Notes: a model not told the origin generated them from the letters alone. Shown: positions 32,899 to 41,689, counted from the stretch's first letter. The stretch is DNA of 58,279 nucleotides from an uncultured Lachnospiraceae bacterium (GCA_910578555.1 CAJTPS010000013.1:34297-92575); one strand, 5' to 3'. A program made the numbers and translations.

Positions 32899-35040
32899 CT
32901 ACGATACGGCTTTCTCCGCTTTCCCTGCTTTCGTCAGAATCGCCCAGCCGATTCCCATGAGCACAAGCCCCGCACCGCACATGCACAGCGCTTCTGAAAC
33001 CGAAAGCGTGTTTTTATATAATACCGGCAGAACCTTCTCGATCTGCTCCGGATAACAGCTTATGATGACGCTGATCGCATTGTTGACAAAATGCATCAGC
33101 ATTGCCGGATAGATACTGCCCGTCTTCCAGGCGACGATACAAAGCAGCAGTCCCAGTAATCCGGTCGGAATAAATTTAATGACACTCATATGATACAGTC
33201 CGAATAAGATTGCCGTCACTGCGATCGCAGAAGGTACACGGTATCTGGCCTGCAGCGAATGCAGGATCACACCGCGGAACAGCATCTCCTCGCAGACTGC
33301 CGGTGCCACTGCGACTACCAGAAGCACTGCCAGCACATTGCCGCTCATAATATCCCCGAAAACCGTCTCCACATTGCCGGCGCTCTCAGGAAACACAAAC
33401 GCCAGACCGATCGCTATGACCAGATTGACTAAAACCGCGCCCGCAATCAGCACCACACTGCCCAGATAGTTCACTGCTCCTGTGCGCGCGAAGCCATAAG
33501 TCTTCTTCACATCCCGCTTCGTGTAGATTACCAGAAACAGCGGTACCGCAAGCAGGATCAACTGTGTACCGAAGACACCCGCCAGACCGTATCTAATCTG
33601 CAGCATACTTCCCGCATAGAGTATTAGAAGAATCGTGACCGCCACCAGAAACCACACGTCGGAGACCGTAGGCACACCGCCCTTCTTCAGATTACTGCGC
33701 TTCTCGAAAAGCTGCAAGCCCGCCTTGCCGTCGGAAAAGAGGATCGCTTCGCTGTCATAAATCCTGCTTAAGAACATGATCGCAAGCACCGCATAAGCTA
33801 CGTTGCTTAGAAGCACCATCGCGATCGCGGCATAATCCACCTTGAAAAGCAGCATATTTTTAATCAGAAGACATATATTCGCCACCGGCACCATCGCCAT
33901 TGTCTGCGTCAGCTCAATATTCGGTATGAAGCCGATGTAGCCCACAAACATTACCACCAGCATGAGCGGCGTAATATAGTTATTCGCCTCTTTATAGCTC
34001 CTGGCAAAGGACGTGACGCACATCGAAACCGCACTGATGAACAAGGAAAAGGCAAACACAGTCAATATGCACACGAGGATCGCCGGAATAAACTTTGCCA
34101 GATCAAATGAACCCATGTCCGTCTGCATATCCATCATTTTATACATATACAATGCGATCGCGCCCATAGAAAGGATATTGAGCAGCGCCGAAACCATACC
34201 GATCACCGCCACCGTAATAAACTTGGATACGATCAGTTGTCTGTTCGTCACCGGAAGCGTAAGGATTGTCTCCAGCGTTCCTCTCTCCCGTTCTCCCGCA
34301 GTCGTGTCGATCGCCGGATACATCGTCCCCATCAGCAGGCTGATCACCAGCATGAAAGGAAGGATCGACCCCATAATGCTTCCGACCGACTGCTCGCTGC
34401 TGGCGATATCCTGTCTTTCATATACAATCGGTTCAAAGACTGCCTCAACATCCAGCCCTTCCTCTGCGATCATCTGACGCGACAAATCCTCTTTCAGGGC
34501 ATCAAACACGTCCATGATCAGACCTGCCGCATAAGAGGAATTGTTTGCGGAAGACAGATAGTACACTTCATACTGCACCTTTCCGTCCTTCACCTTCCCC
34601 GAGACATATGCATCGATCTCCTCCTCGTTCAAAGCCGTCTCATAATCCGTGATGCTGCCGGCATCTACGATCGTGATCTCGTAAGTCTGTTCTTCTTCCT
34701 CTGCTGTCTCCCCGGCGGCTGCCCCGTCTGCCGTCTTTGACGCTCCCTCTGCGGTCTCCACAATGTCCGTCTGTGCTCCTCCCTCTGCAGTCTCTTCGCC
34801 GTCCTGGCAAAACTCCTCCAGCTTATGTAAGAATCTGCCCTCGTCTTCCGCCTCCACAACAATCTTATAATTCTGTTTCTCCATACTGGAAGAGATGAAT
34901 GTCATAAGCTGCATAACACCGATAAAAATAAGCGGATATAAGATAATCGGTATTACCAGCATCATAAGCACCGTCTTCTTGTCCCGAAAGACGTCCAGCA
35001 TTTCTTTTTTCACCAATGTCCGTATTATTTTCGTGCTCAT
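32899..35040 (-). CDS. ABC-2 permease (NatB-like) fused to CPBP intramembrane protease
   Basis: 713 aa. Residues 1-430 form an ABC-2 permease: first helix near 22-40, a large Glu-rich external region (50-200), then six helices including LLMGTMYPAIDTTAGERERGTLETILTLPVT, the ABC-2 coupling segment. Residues about 480-713 form a CPBP (Abi/CAAX protease-like) domain with EEMLFRGVILHSL (near 584), FGLYHM and HFVNNA, all active-site motifs intact. ATG 35040 overlaps the stop of the ATPase gene (ATGA) and has SD GGAGGA; the frame remains open to 35229. By comparison with NatAB it could export sodium or a peptide-like compound; the protease fusion may process the cargo (inference). Confidence 0.9.
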   Translation of the reverse strand: MSTKIIRTLVKKEMLDVFRDKKTVLMMLVIPIILYPLIFIGVMQLMTFISSSMEKQNYKIVVEAEDEGRFLHKLEEFCQDGEETAEGGAQTDIVETAEGASKTADGAAAGETAEEEEQTYEITIVDAGSITDYETALNEEEIDAYVSGKVKDGKVQYEVYYLSSANNSSYAAGLIMDVFDALKEDLSRQMIAEEGLDVEAVFEPIVYERQDIASSEQSVGSIMGSILPFMLVISLLMGTMYPAIDTTAGERERGTLETILTLPVTNRQLIVSKFITVAVIGMVSALLNILSMGAIALYMYKMMDMQTDMGSFDLAKFIPAILVCILTVFAFSLFISAVSMCVTSFARSYKEANNYITPLMLVVMFVGYIGFIPNIELTQTMAMVPVANICLLIKNMLLFKVDYAAIAMVLLSNVAYAVLAIMFLSRIYDSEAILFSDGKAGLQLFEKRSNLKKGGVPTVSDVWFLVAVTILLILYAGSMLQIRYGLAGVFGTQLILLAVPLFLVIYTKRDVKKTYGFARTGAVNYLGSVVLIAGAVLVNLVIAIGLAFVFPESAGNVETVFGDIMSGNVLAVLLVVAVAPAVCEEMLFRGVILHSLQARYRVPSAIAVTAILFGLYHMSVIKFIPTGLLGLLLCIVAWKTGSIYPAMLMHFVNNAISVIISCYPEQIEKVLPVLYKNTLSVSEALCMCGAGLVLMGIGWAILTKAGKAEKAVS

Positions 35041-35852
35041 CCGCGCGTCCTCCTCTTTCCTGCACCATCTTTTCCTGAATCGGGCATATCGAACTCCAGT
35101 CCGCCGTTTGCGGCAATCAGTCCGGAAAATATATCTCTCAGGCTGTCCTGCCCCGTCTGTATTCTCAGTTCCGCGGGTGTACCCTCCCCGATAATCCTGC
35201 CCTGATGGATCATGATGATCCTGTCGCACAAATACTCCGCTTCTTCCATATAGTGTGTGGAGTAGAGCACTGTCTTGCCTTTCTTCCGTTCTCCCTTCAT
35301 GAAATCAACGATCGCCGCACTGCTGATAATATCCAGCCCCAGCGTCGGCTCATCAAAAATATAGACCTGCGGGTCATGCACGAGACACCGCGCAATCGAT
35401 GCGCGCTGTGTCTGTCCCGTGGACAACTTCTCGATCCGGTTATCAATAAAAGATTCCATGGAGAGCACTTCGCTGATCTCGTCGATTCTCCGCCTCGTAT
35501 CCTCCTCCGATACACCGTAGAGCACGCCGAGCATCTGCATAAGTTCTCTCGTTGAAAGCCGCCCGTACAGTTTTGTGTTATTAGACAGATAACCGATATG
35601 TCTTTTCACTTCGATATCGTCCGATATTTCCTGACCGCCGATCCGGATACTAACCATGCCGCCTGTCGGTTTCATCAGTTTGGACATCATCCGCAGAAGC
35701 GTAGTCTTGCCCGCGCCGTTCGGTCCCAGTATCCCGACGATCTCCCCCTCCTTCACGGACAACGAAATGCCGTCCACAGCGTTAAAATCGCTCTTCTTGT
35801 TTTTCTTTTCATTTCTGGTAAAAGTTTTCACCAGATTGTCAGCTGTAATCAT
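35037..35852 (-). CDS. ABC transporter ATP-binding protein (NatA-like)
   Basis: 271 aa. Walker A GPNGAGKTT, Q-loop region, signature LSTGQTQRASIAR, Walker B VYIFDEPTLGLD and switch His in STHYMEEAEYL are all present. The C-terminal 40 residues are a polar tail. It powers the downstream permease/CPBP fusion, to which it is translationally coupled by a 4-nt overlap. SD AAAAGGAG before the ATG. The Na+ specificity of NatA homologues is not provable here. Confidence 0.93.
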   Translation of the reverse strand: MITADNLVKTFTRNEKKNKKSDFNAVDGISLSVKEGEIVGILGPNGAGKTTLLRMMSKLMKPTGGMVSIRIGGQEISDDIEVKRHIGYLSNNTKLYGRLSTRELMQMLGVLYGVSEEDTRRRIDEISEVLSMESFIDNRIEKLSTGQTQRASIARCLVHDPQVYIFDEPTLGLDIISSAAIVDFMKGERKKGKTVLYSTHYMEEAEYLCDRIIMIHQGRIIGEGTPAELRIQTGQDSLRDIFSGLIAANGGLEFDMPDSGKDGAGKRRTRG

Positions 35853-35956
35853 TCCGTATTCTCCTTTTCCACTCTGATTTCGTCTGATCTTCCGTCATAT
35901 ATTAACGAGATTCTCTCCCCTGCGCCTGTTCTTCGCTTCTCTCCACACGACGGCGG

Positions 35957-36433
35957 TCATTTCCGCTCCGACTCGTCCGGATTTTCCTTCTCGGCACGGT
36001 TTTCTTTCCATTTATATACCAGAAGCGCGATAGAAAGCAAGACAAAGCAAATCACAAAAATATTGATTCCGACAATCACGCCTACGTCCACACATGCCTC
36101 CACGGATTGATATTCGCGATAGACAATAAAAAATCTGATTACGCCGCCCGCTATACCTCCGAGCAGACTTGCGCACAAATTAGCCTTCCATGTCGGCGCA
36201 AGCCTTCTGTCCCATATGCCGTTCTTCACACTGCCGATTGCTATATAAACCGCAAGGCACATAAACACGATAAATTCACCGATGATCTTATCCGAACAAT
36301 CCGGTCCGTAATAGATCAACTGTGTAAAAATCGCTATGCTCAATCCCCAGAAAGCCAGCCAGCAGCCGTTACGTTCCACACGCAGCATCTTCTGTTCCTG
36401 CATCTCGTCCAGCCTGTTTTTCCACTTCTTCAT
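35957..36433 (-). CDS. Small four-helix membrane protein (DUF6773-like)
   Basis: 158 aa. A charged N-terminus (KKWKNRLDEMQEQKMLRVERNGCW) is followed by about four membrane helices (near 30-48, 53-70, 92-108 and 120-142) and a Lys/Glu-rich C-terminus. I recall this type as DUF6773, which often follows a small XRE regulator gene as it does here. The function is unknown; such pairs are often toxin-like or stress-related, which is speculative. ATG 36433 has AGGTGA at 8 nt; a GTG at 36445 with AAGGA is an alternative. Confidence 0.75.
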   Translation of the reverse strand: MKKWKNRLDEMQEQKMLRVERNGCWLAFWGLSIAIFTQLIYYGPDCSDKIIGEFIVFMCLAVYIAIGSVKNGIWDRRLAPTWKANLCASLLGGIAGGVIRFFIVYREYQSVEACVDVGVIVGINIFVICFVLLSIALLVYKWKENRAEKENPDESERK

Positions 36434-36562
36434 ATCTGCTATCACCTATTCCTTTCCCATCTGTGATTCCGTTCCCTCATAACAGTTCCGCCTGATATCC
36501 GCCTGTAACAGCCTGCGGCCGTTCCCGTCATACCGGACTCCTTCTCCCTGTCATCCATCCGG

Positions 36563-36772
36563 TCATTCCGGTGTATCCTCCTCCCAGAACAGTTCGTCGA
36601 GACTCTTGCCTAACACACGGCATATGGAACGGCACAGCTTAATGGTCGGATTATATTCACCCTGTTCGATGGCGTTCATCGTCTGCCGTGATATTCCCAC
36701 GGCTTCCGCAAGCGCCTTCTGGGTCATATCTTTCTCGGCCCTTGCCACCTTGATTCGTATATTTCTTGCCAT
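36563..36772 (-). CDS. Small XRE-family (YozG/Cro-like) transcriptional regulator
   Basis: 69 aa, essentially one helix-turn-helix domain: ARAEKDMTQKALAEAVGISRQTMNAIEQGEYNPTIKLCRSICRVLGKSLDELFW. SD AGAGGTGG. It precedes the small membrane protein gene and probably represses its own promoter through the CACAA-N8-TTGTG dyad within the spacer. Confidence 0.93.
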   Translation of the reverse strand: MARNIRIKVARAEKDMTQKALAEAVGISRQTMNAIEQGEYNPTIKLCRSICRVLGKSLDELFWEEDTPE

Positions 36773-36892
36773 CTGCCCACCTCTCTTTCCGTTTCTGCTG
36801 TTTCCCCGGTCACTGCCCCCTATACGAGATTGTGCACAACGGTATCTGCCGTGACACCCTGTACGTACCGGTCAATGCCCCTTTCTATATAC

Positions 36893-36921
36893 AAAGTATC
36901 ACAACATTTACATTGTGTCAA
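36893..36921 (-). promoter_or_regulatory. Promoter and candidate operator of the XRE gene
   Basis: Minus-strand TTGACA (36921-36916), 17 bp, TACTTT (36898-36893). A dyad CACAA (36900-36904) / TTGTG (36913-36917) fills the spacer, a typical place for autorepression by a small XRE protein. Confidence 0.65.
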
Positions 36922-36947
36922 ATATATTTTATATTTATTTTTATTTA

Positions 36948-36985
36948 ACTTACATAATGATAATTTTAATAGATATTATGTAAGT
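36948..36985. repeat. Perfect 11-bp inverted repeat ACTTACATAAT
   Basis: Arms at 36948-36958 and 36975-36985 with a 16-bp AT-rich spacer, placed just after the stop (37002) of the transporter membrane protein and upstream of the XRE promoter. It may be an AT-rich terminator or a regulator site. Confidence 0.5.
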
Positions 36986-37001
36986 ATGCCAAGGGTTATG
37001 C

Positions 37002-37502
37002 CTATCTGCCGTGAAACGACGTAAACAGCAAGACAAGAGACACCGGCAAAAGGAAATTAAATCTGACGGGCAGAAAAACATTTTCAATGGAAAAAGTATG
37101 CATAAACGCGACTGCAAATACTGTCTGACAGCATATCGTGACTGCCGTAAGACAGCCGCACAGCCTGATAATCTTCTTTATGATAAAAATCTGAAGCTGT
37201 CCGCGGGAGACCGGGAGATATCTCAGAATATCAAATACCGACTTTGTCTTCCTGCCTTCTGCATAGTTCGTATATCTTTGCATATAGTATAAGACACCCG
37301 TCAGATACAGCATATTGCATAGAAACGAGACCGGCGTATCCCGCGGAAATTCCCACATCTGATACGGCATCACGCAAAGCAGCATGGAGATTCCAATCAT
37401 GATTGCCGCAAGCATCTGATACGTCACATGCTCCGGACACCATATCGTCCCCTTCCGGTAAAATATCTGCAACAGTTCCTGTTGACGCTGATCTGTCTTC
37501 AT
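37002..37502 (-). CDS. Membrane protein, probable permease of ABC couple 2
   Basis: 166 aa with about four membrane helices (near 30-48, 60-75, 108-126 and 135-152) and a conserved-looking loop NYAEGRKTKSVFDILRYLPVSRGQL that resembles the coupling region of small ABC-2 type permeases. ATG 37502 overlaps the stop of the ATPase gene (ATGA) and has SD GGAGGG, which fixes the start against a longer open frame to 37550. It is short for a permease, so it may be one subunit of a pair. Last gene of the GntR-containing operon. Confidence 0.78.
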   Translation of the reverse strand: MKTDQRQQELLQIFYRKGTIWCPEHVTYQMLAAIMIGISMLLCVMPYQMWEFPRDTPVSFLCNMLYLTGVLYYMQRYTNYAEGRKTKSVFDILRYLPVSRGQLQIFIIKKIIRLCGCLTAVTICCQTVFAVAFMHTFSIENVFLPVRFNFLLPVSLVLLFTSFHGR

Positions 37503-38206
37503 GTTTCCCTCCATTTCTGTGCCGCTTCTGTCCAGACTTTGCTGCACCATGCACCGCTCTCCGCAAACATTCCGATGCAGCCGTCACTCATAACAGCCGC
37601 ATAGTCCGTTTTCATCTCTATTTCCGAGTCGATATGACTGGTCACAAGAATCGCGCAGGTTTCGTCTTTGATCAGGTTTCTGAGCATGTCAAAAAACTCC
37701 AGCCGGAATACCGGGTCCATGCCGGCCGTCACCTCATCCAGTAAATAAACGCATGGATTGTGCGCAATCGCAAAAGCAAGCTGGAACTTCAGCCGTTCTC
37801 CTCTGGACATCCGCTTATACGCCTTCGGCTTAGTCATCGCCATCGTCTTCATTGCCTCCCGGAATCTTTCCATGTTGAAATCATCATAGAAAGCCCCGAG
37901 TATCTGCGCATTCTGCTCCCCTGTCTGCTCCTCGAAGAATCTGTTATCCTCCGAGACATATCCGACCTTATTCATGGCTCTTGCATGATCGAGGCGGATA
38001 TCCTCACCATCCAGATAGATTTTGCCCGCATATCTGCAATGCTCATCCAGAATATACTTCATCAATGTCGTCTTACCCGCGCCGTTCCTGCCTGTCAGTC
38101 CGTAGATATATCCAGCCCGCAGTTCCAGACTGATATCCTTTAGATGAAACTTCCTCTTTCTGCCTGTAACATGCTCAAACGACAGCACGGTTCTCGTCTC
38201 TTCCAT
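37499..38206 (-). CDS. ABC transporter ATP-binding protein (YtrB-like), couple 2
   Basis: 235 aa. Walker A GRNGAGKTT, the signature region MSRGERLKFQLAFAIAHN, Walker B VYLLDEVTAGMD and switch His in VTSHIDSE. The signature deviates from LSGGQ, as in the YtrB/BcrA-like subgroup. ATG 38206 lies 6 nt after AGGAG; the ATG at 38209 is an alternative. Coupled by ATGA to the downstream membrane protein. Confidence 0.9.
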   Translation of the reverse strand: MEETRTVLSFEHVTGRKRKFHLKDISLELRAGYIYGLTGRNGAGKTTLMKYILDEHCRYAGKIYLDGEDIRLDHARAMNKVGYVSEDNRFFEEQTGEQNAQILGAFYDDFNMERFREAMKTMAMTKPKAYKRMSRGERLKFQLAFAIAHNPCVYLLDEVTAGMDPVFRLEFFDMLRNLIKDETCAILVTSHIDSEIEMKTDYAAVMSDGCIGMFAESGAWCSKVWTEAAQKWRET

Positions 38207-38311
38207 CATTTTCTCCTTTTCCAAAAGAATACTTTTGTTTCCATCTGCAATCAAAAAATGCACGGCTCCGGCCACAATCCGTCGGGAAGCATGCTGCCTG
38301 CATCGTGCAGC

Positions 38312-38686
38312 CTACCGGCATTCATACAATGCCCGTACCATCTCTACAAAATCCTCACAGCCAAGTCCTGCCTGCCTCGCCTCGCCGATGATCTCCCCCA
38401 GACGCTTCTCGATCATGACAAGCTGCTTTTCCTTCAGGTAATCCGTGTTATACTCGCACACAAAGAAGCCCTTTCCTGCAACAGAGCGGATCAGACCTTC
38501 CTTCTCTAGTTCTTCATATGCCCGCTTCGTCGTGATCACACTCACGCCAAGGTCTGCAGCCAGCGCCCGGATCGACACAAGCGCCTCGCCGGCCTGCAGT
38601 TCACCCGTCACAATCGCATTTTTTAATTGATTCACGATCTGCTCATAGATCGCCAGTGTTCCCTGCGGGAGTATTGTTATTTTCAT
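38312..38686 (-). CDS. GntR-family regulator, YtrA subfamily
   Basis: 124 aa. The N-terminal winged helix (IYEQIVNQLKNAIVTGELQAGEALVSIRALAADLGVSVITTKRAYEELEKEGLI) is followed by only about 50 residues, the short effector part of YtrA-type repressors, which control ABC exporters of antimicrobials in B. subtilis. It lies in the middle of the operon, 3 nt after the first permease gene, not at its head. The palindromes at 40286-40318 are its likely operator. Confidence 0.92.
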   Translation of the reverse strand: MKITILPQGTLAIYEQIVNQLKNAIVTGELQAGEALVSIRALAADLGVSVITTKRAYEELEKEGLIRSVAGKGFFVCEYNTDYLKEKQLVMIEKRLGEIIGEARQAGLGCEDFVEMVRALYECR

Positions 38687-38689
38687 ATA

Positions 38690-39382
38690 TTAAAACCTCC
38701 GCGTTTTCTTTTGCGCTGTCTTTTCCTCATAGTACACTGCCTTTTCCAGTTCACTGTGCACATATTTCCGATACCGGAACACAAGAGGCGCCTGTATGAG
38801 CACAATACACGCAAAGATGATCCTGTCCAGCGTCCTGTGCGGCTCCCCGTCCGCAATTGCCAGCGCCAATATAAGATTGCATAACATCGGCACCGCAATC
38901 ATGAAAATCATACAGACAATCTCTTTGTGGAAGACTCCATCCCTGTCATCCGTTTTCTTCTCCGATGGAAGCAGCAGGCTCAGCACCAGATCATTCAACA
39001 GGATTTCCGCAGCCACAATTACGCCGCAGTCATAAAGCATCACTAATATTCCTGTCCCTATGAACGCCGACGTCATGCGCAGCGCGACTCCGAAATTATA
39101 TGAACTGCGGATGTACTGCATTCGCCTGTCAGCTTCCATCGGACACAAATACATCATCTTGCACAGCCTGACAGGGTGCATATGAACGGATAAGAGAATA
39201 TACAGCATCGGAAGATACACAATCAGATAAGCGCACTTTTCACCGGATGTCATCTGAAAAAGCATCACGAACAGCGGATAGATTATGCTGACAAGCGCTC
39301 CTGCATTCGTCTTCCACATCTCTCTGATCCCGGACCAGGAATACGCCCTGTAATAATCAACTGCGATATTTTTCCACATCAT
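38690..39382 (-). CDS. Membrane protein, probable permease of ABC couple 1
   Basis: 230 aa with about five or six hydrophobic helices (near 27-42, 50-68, 98-117, 120-137, 156-176 and 190-205) and basic loops. It is not related by eye to the second membrane protein. Its start (ATGATG at 39382) overlaps the stop of the ATPase gene, so it is the probable membrane partner of that ATPase. No named family recognised. Confidence 0.8.
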   Translation of the reverse strand: MMWKNIAVDYYRAYSWSGIREMWKTNAGALVSIIYPLFVMLFQMTSGEKCAYLIVYLPMLYILLSVHMHPVRLCKMMYLCPMEADRRMQYIRSSYNFGVALRMTSAFIGTGILVMLYDCGVIVAAEILLNDLVLSLLLPSEKKTDDRDGVFHKEIVCMIFMIAVPMLCNLILALAIADGEPHRTLDRIIFACIVLIQAPLVFRYRKYVHSELEKAVYYEEKTAQKKTRRF

Positions 39383-40242
39383 TTTCTCCTTTCCTGCGCT
39401 GCCTTTCCACTGCTATAGAAATACATGAAATCTTCGATCGTCGGATATGTGACTTGCAGCGATGCGTCATACTGGTTCAGACGGCTGTGTCTGACCAGCG
39501 CTTTTGTCCCGTAAAGTTTCTCCTGCACATGTATAATCCGTTCCTGCGGCAGCAAATTGATTTTATATCTTTCACCTGATACGACGCGGTACGCAGAGCG
39601 AAAACTTTCAATATCACCCGCAAAGATCTGTCTGCCGTCCTCCAGACAGATCAGATAATCCGCCAGTCTGTCCAGATCGTCCGTCTGGTGTGTGGCCAGA
39701 ATCACACTCTTTATCCCGTCCGCAATAAAATCCTTTATGATTTGAAAGAACTGTTCCCTGAAATCGGGATCAAAACTCCCCGCCGGTTCATCCAGCAGCA
39801 ATAACTTCGGATCGTGCGCCAGGGCAAAAGCAAACTGGCATTTCAGTTTCTCTCCTCTGGAAAGCTTCCCAAACCTCCTGTGTGCATCCAGTCCAAACCG
39901 TTCCAGATACGCCGCCATCCTGTCCCAGCGATAGCCCGAGAAATATTTACCGAAATGCCCGGCATTGCTTTTAATACTGTAAAAAGGCTCAAACAGTTCC
40001 TCGACCAGCACCGTACCGATCATGTCATGGATCGCTTGTTCCGACTGCTCGTATGTCATACCCGATACGGTCAGCCGGCCTTCATCCGCCCGGTACAGAC
40101 CCAGCAGCAAGTGTAACAATGTGGTCTTGCCGGCACCGTTTCGTCCCGCCAGTCCGCAGATATAACCGCCCGGCAGTTCAAAGGATATATTTTGCAGTTG
40201 GAATTTCCCTAAGCTCTTGGATACATTATCAATCGTTATCAT
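39379..40242 (-). CDS. ABC transporter ATP-binding protein (YtrB/BcrA-like), couple 1
   Basis: 287 aa. Walker A GRNGAGKTT, signature LSRGEKLKCQFAFALAHDPK, Walker B LLLLDEPAGSFD and switch His in LATHQTDDLD. The C-terminal 70 residues form a small accessory domain. First gene of a five-gene operon: ATPase, permease, GntR regulator, second ATPase, second permease. The operon is likely induced by a cell-envelope stress or antimicrobial, by analogy with ytr operons. Confidence 0.92.
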   Translation of the reverse strand: MITIDNVSKSLGKFQLQNISFELPGGYICGLAGRNGAGKTTLLHLLLGLYRADEGRLTVSGMTYEQSEQAIHDMIGTVLVEELFEPFYSIKSNAGHFGKYFSGYRWDRMAAYLERFGLDAHRRFGKLSRGEKLKCQFAFALAHDPKLLLLDEPAGSFDPDFREQFFQIIKDFIADGIKSVILATHQTDDLDRLADYLICLEDGRQIFAGDIESFRSAYRVVSGERYKINLLPQERIIHVQEKLYGTKALVRHSRLNQYDASLQVTYPTIEDFMYFYSSGKAAQERRK

Positions 40243-40285
40243 CTTTCCCTCAGTTTCCTGATTATATTGTCACGTATTTTCCGTA

Positions 40286-40333
40286 CATATACTGTATATG
40301 TTAATATATGCAGTATATAAACAGTTTTGTCAA
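40286..40333 (-). promoter_or_regulatory. Promoter with GntR-type operators of the dual ABC operon
   Basis: TTGACA (40333-40328) is followed by candidate -10 boxes CATATA or TATATT at 17-19 bp. A perfect 15-bp palindrome CATATACTGTATATG (40286-40300) and a related imperfect one (40304-40318) overlap the -10 region and transcript start. They suit repression by the YtrA-like protein of the operon. Confidence 0.65.
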
Positions 40334-40344
40334 GCATATAAATC

Positions 40345-40397
40345 AAAAAATCCTCTGCAGACAGATTATGGCTTTTCCCATAACCGCCCACAGAGGA
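40345..40397 (-). terminator. Rho-independent terminator of the ECF/DUF4430 operon
   Basis: The outer stem TCCTCTG/CAGAGGA encloses an inner stem GATTATGG/CCATAACC (minus strand, with a mismatch), followed by six T. It lies about 30 nt after the stop at 40428. Confidence 0.8.
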
Positions 40398-40427
40398 CTT
40401 GTCAAATCTATAAAGCTGTCCCGCACC

Positions 40428-40955
40428 TCAGCCTGTCTCCTGCTCCCTCCGGTTTCGCTCCGCATACTGCAGCACCGTAACAACCGGTACGATCAATATG
40501 CCGCAGAAAAAATTACTGACGCCGTGAACCGCGTCCCACGGCAGCCCGGCGATAATCCACGCGATCATTCCCTGAAAACTTAATCCGTATAAAAGCGCCT
40601 GCACCGGCGCATACAATGTACCGAACAGGAACCCGTGTGCCGCGCACACAGACATATATACGATCGGCCGTACTCGTTTCGGCATGCGTTTCGGGAGAAG
40701 CATGACCAGGCCCCACAGAAGCGTCCACAGATATAAGTAAGGCACCCACCACGCCGCAAATCCGCATAAAATACCGTTAAGAATGACATACGTGTAAATC
40801 GGATACAGCGCTTTCTTCCTGTAGACTACCGTATAGGCAATCGTCAGCACGCCCAGCAGATGGACATTGGGAATCAGCTCCATAATAAGTTTGGAGGCAT
40901 ACATGATGCCTCCAAGCATTCCAAACACTGCGATCTCTCTGATTGTAAGTTTCAT
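40428..40955 (-). CDS. ECF transporter S component, probable cobalamin/cobinamide
   Basis: 175 aa with about six membrane helices and the N-terminal LTIREIAVFGMLGGIMYASKLIMELIPNVHLLGV typical of ECF S components. It would bind the vitamin in the membrane and use the shared ECF ATPase/T module encoded elsewhere. ATG 40955 shares one base with the stop of the DUF4430 gene (TGATG); the frame also offers GTG 40958. Vitamin B12 specificity is inferred from the cobalamin riboswitch ahead of the operon and fits CbrT-like proteins. Confidence 0.85.
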   Translation of the reverse strand: MKLTIREIAVFGMLGGIMYASKLIMELIPNVHLLGVLTIAYTVVYRKKALYPIYTYVILNGILCGFAAWWVPYLYLWTLLWGLVMLLPKRMPKRVRPIVYMSVCAAHGFLFGTLYAPVQALLYGLSFQGMIAWIIAGLPWDAVHGVSNFFCGILIVPVVTVLQYAERNRREQETG

Positions 40956-41449
40956 CACTTCTCGACCTTAAAGGCGTATGCAGCACCTTCTGTAATCGTT
41001 GTGGAATCCACTCCGGACTGTGCATACTCGTCATTTACATAGAATGCCCAATACACACCGTCTTTATCATAATCAGCCGTAATTCCGTTGACCGTTTTGA
41101 CGAAAAGACCGTATTCGCTCTCTTCACCTTCGATCAGCCCGACCTCCAAAAGGGCCTCCCCTACTGTTTCTTTGTCCGTGTGGATCTCGAAAACCGTATC
41201 GCTGCCGTCCTGGTCTGTCACAGTAAAAGTAAATATCCTTTCGCCTTCCCCCAGCACATCCGCATCCACAGCTGCGCCGCCGTCACTTCCGGCTGCTTCA
41301 CCGGTCTGCGCCTGCGCATCCGCCTCTGTTCCGGAATCTGCTGCCTTGTCCGCACTGCCATTACAACCATTCGTACAAAGTGCCGCAGCCACAATAAGCA
41401 CCATACAAAGGATGAATGACAATAATTTCTTATCGTTTCTCATTTTCAT
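40955..41449 (-). CDS. DUF4430 lipoprotein (transcobalamin C-terminal-like)
   Basis: 164 aa. A signal peptide with basic MKMRNDKK, a hydrophobic core and the lipobox-like TNGC (Cys about 29) is followed by an Ala/Gly/Asp linker (30-70) and a DUF4430 domain (75-164): FTFTVTDQDGSDTVFEI, TVGEALLEVGLIEGEESEYGLFVKTVNGITADYDKDGVYWAFYVN. The domain resembles the beta-domain of transcobalamin/intrinsic factor. It sits between a cobalamin riboswitch and an ECF S component, so it is likely a surface B12 or corrinoid binder that hands cargo to the transporter. ATG 41449 is preferred, with AAGGAG 9 nt upstream. Confidence 0.85.
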   Translation of the reverse strand: MKMRNDKKLLSFILCMVLIVAAALCTNGCNGSADKAADSGTEADAQAQTGEAAGSDGGAAVDADVLGEGERIFTFTVTDQDGSDTVFEIHTDKETVGEALLEVGLIEGEESEYGLFVKTVNGITADYDKDGVYWAFYVNDEYAQSGVDSTTITEGAAYAFKVEK

Positions 41450-41474
41450 ATCCTCAGTCTCCTTCAATTGATAT

Positions 41475-41683
41475 TTCCTCTCCCGTACCGGCGCTCGCGG
41501 TCACTGTCATAAGAGGATTCCCTTGTCCGGATATTTCGACTCGGCACTATGATGACCGGCCTTCTCAGAGATTCTCCAATGGCTTGTCCCGAAATGTGGC
41601 TTCCGGTCAGGTCAACACAATAAAGCAATGCCTCACGGCGACGGGCTCGTACAGGATTTGCACCTGTTTCCCCGGGCAATTCG
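41475..41683 (-). promoter_or_regulatory. Cobalamin (adenosylcobalamin-type) riboswitch
   Basis: The minus-strand leader holds the conserved core GGGGAA, GGTGCAAATCC, GCCCGTCGCCGTGA (about 41678-41638), then AAGCCAC and a B12-box-like GAGTCGAAATATCCGG (about 41540-41515). The transcript would start near 41683 from the promoter just upstream. The region between the aptamer and the SD can pair (CGCGAGCGCCGG...), so control at translation or by a hairpin is possible. Confidence 0.88.
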
Positions 41684-41689
41684 TTTTCT

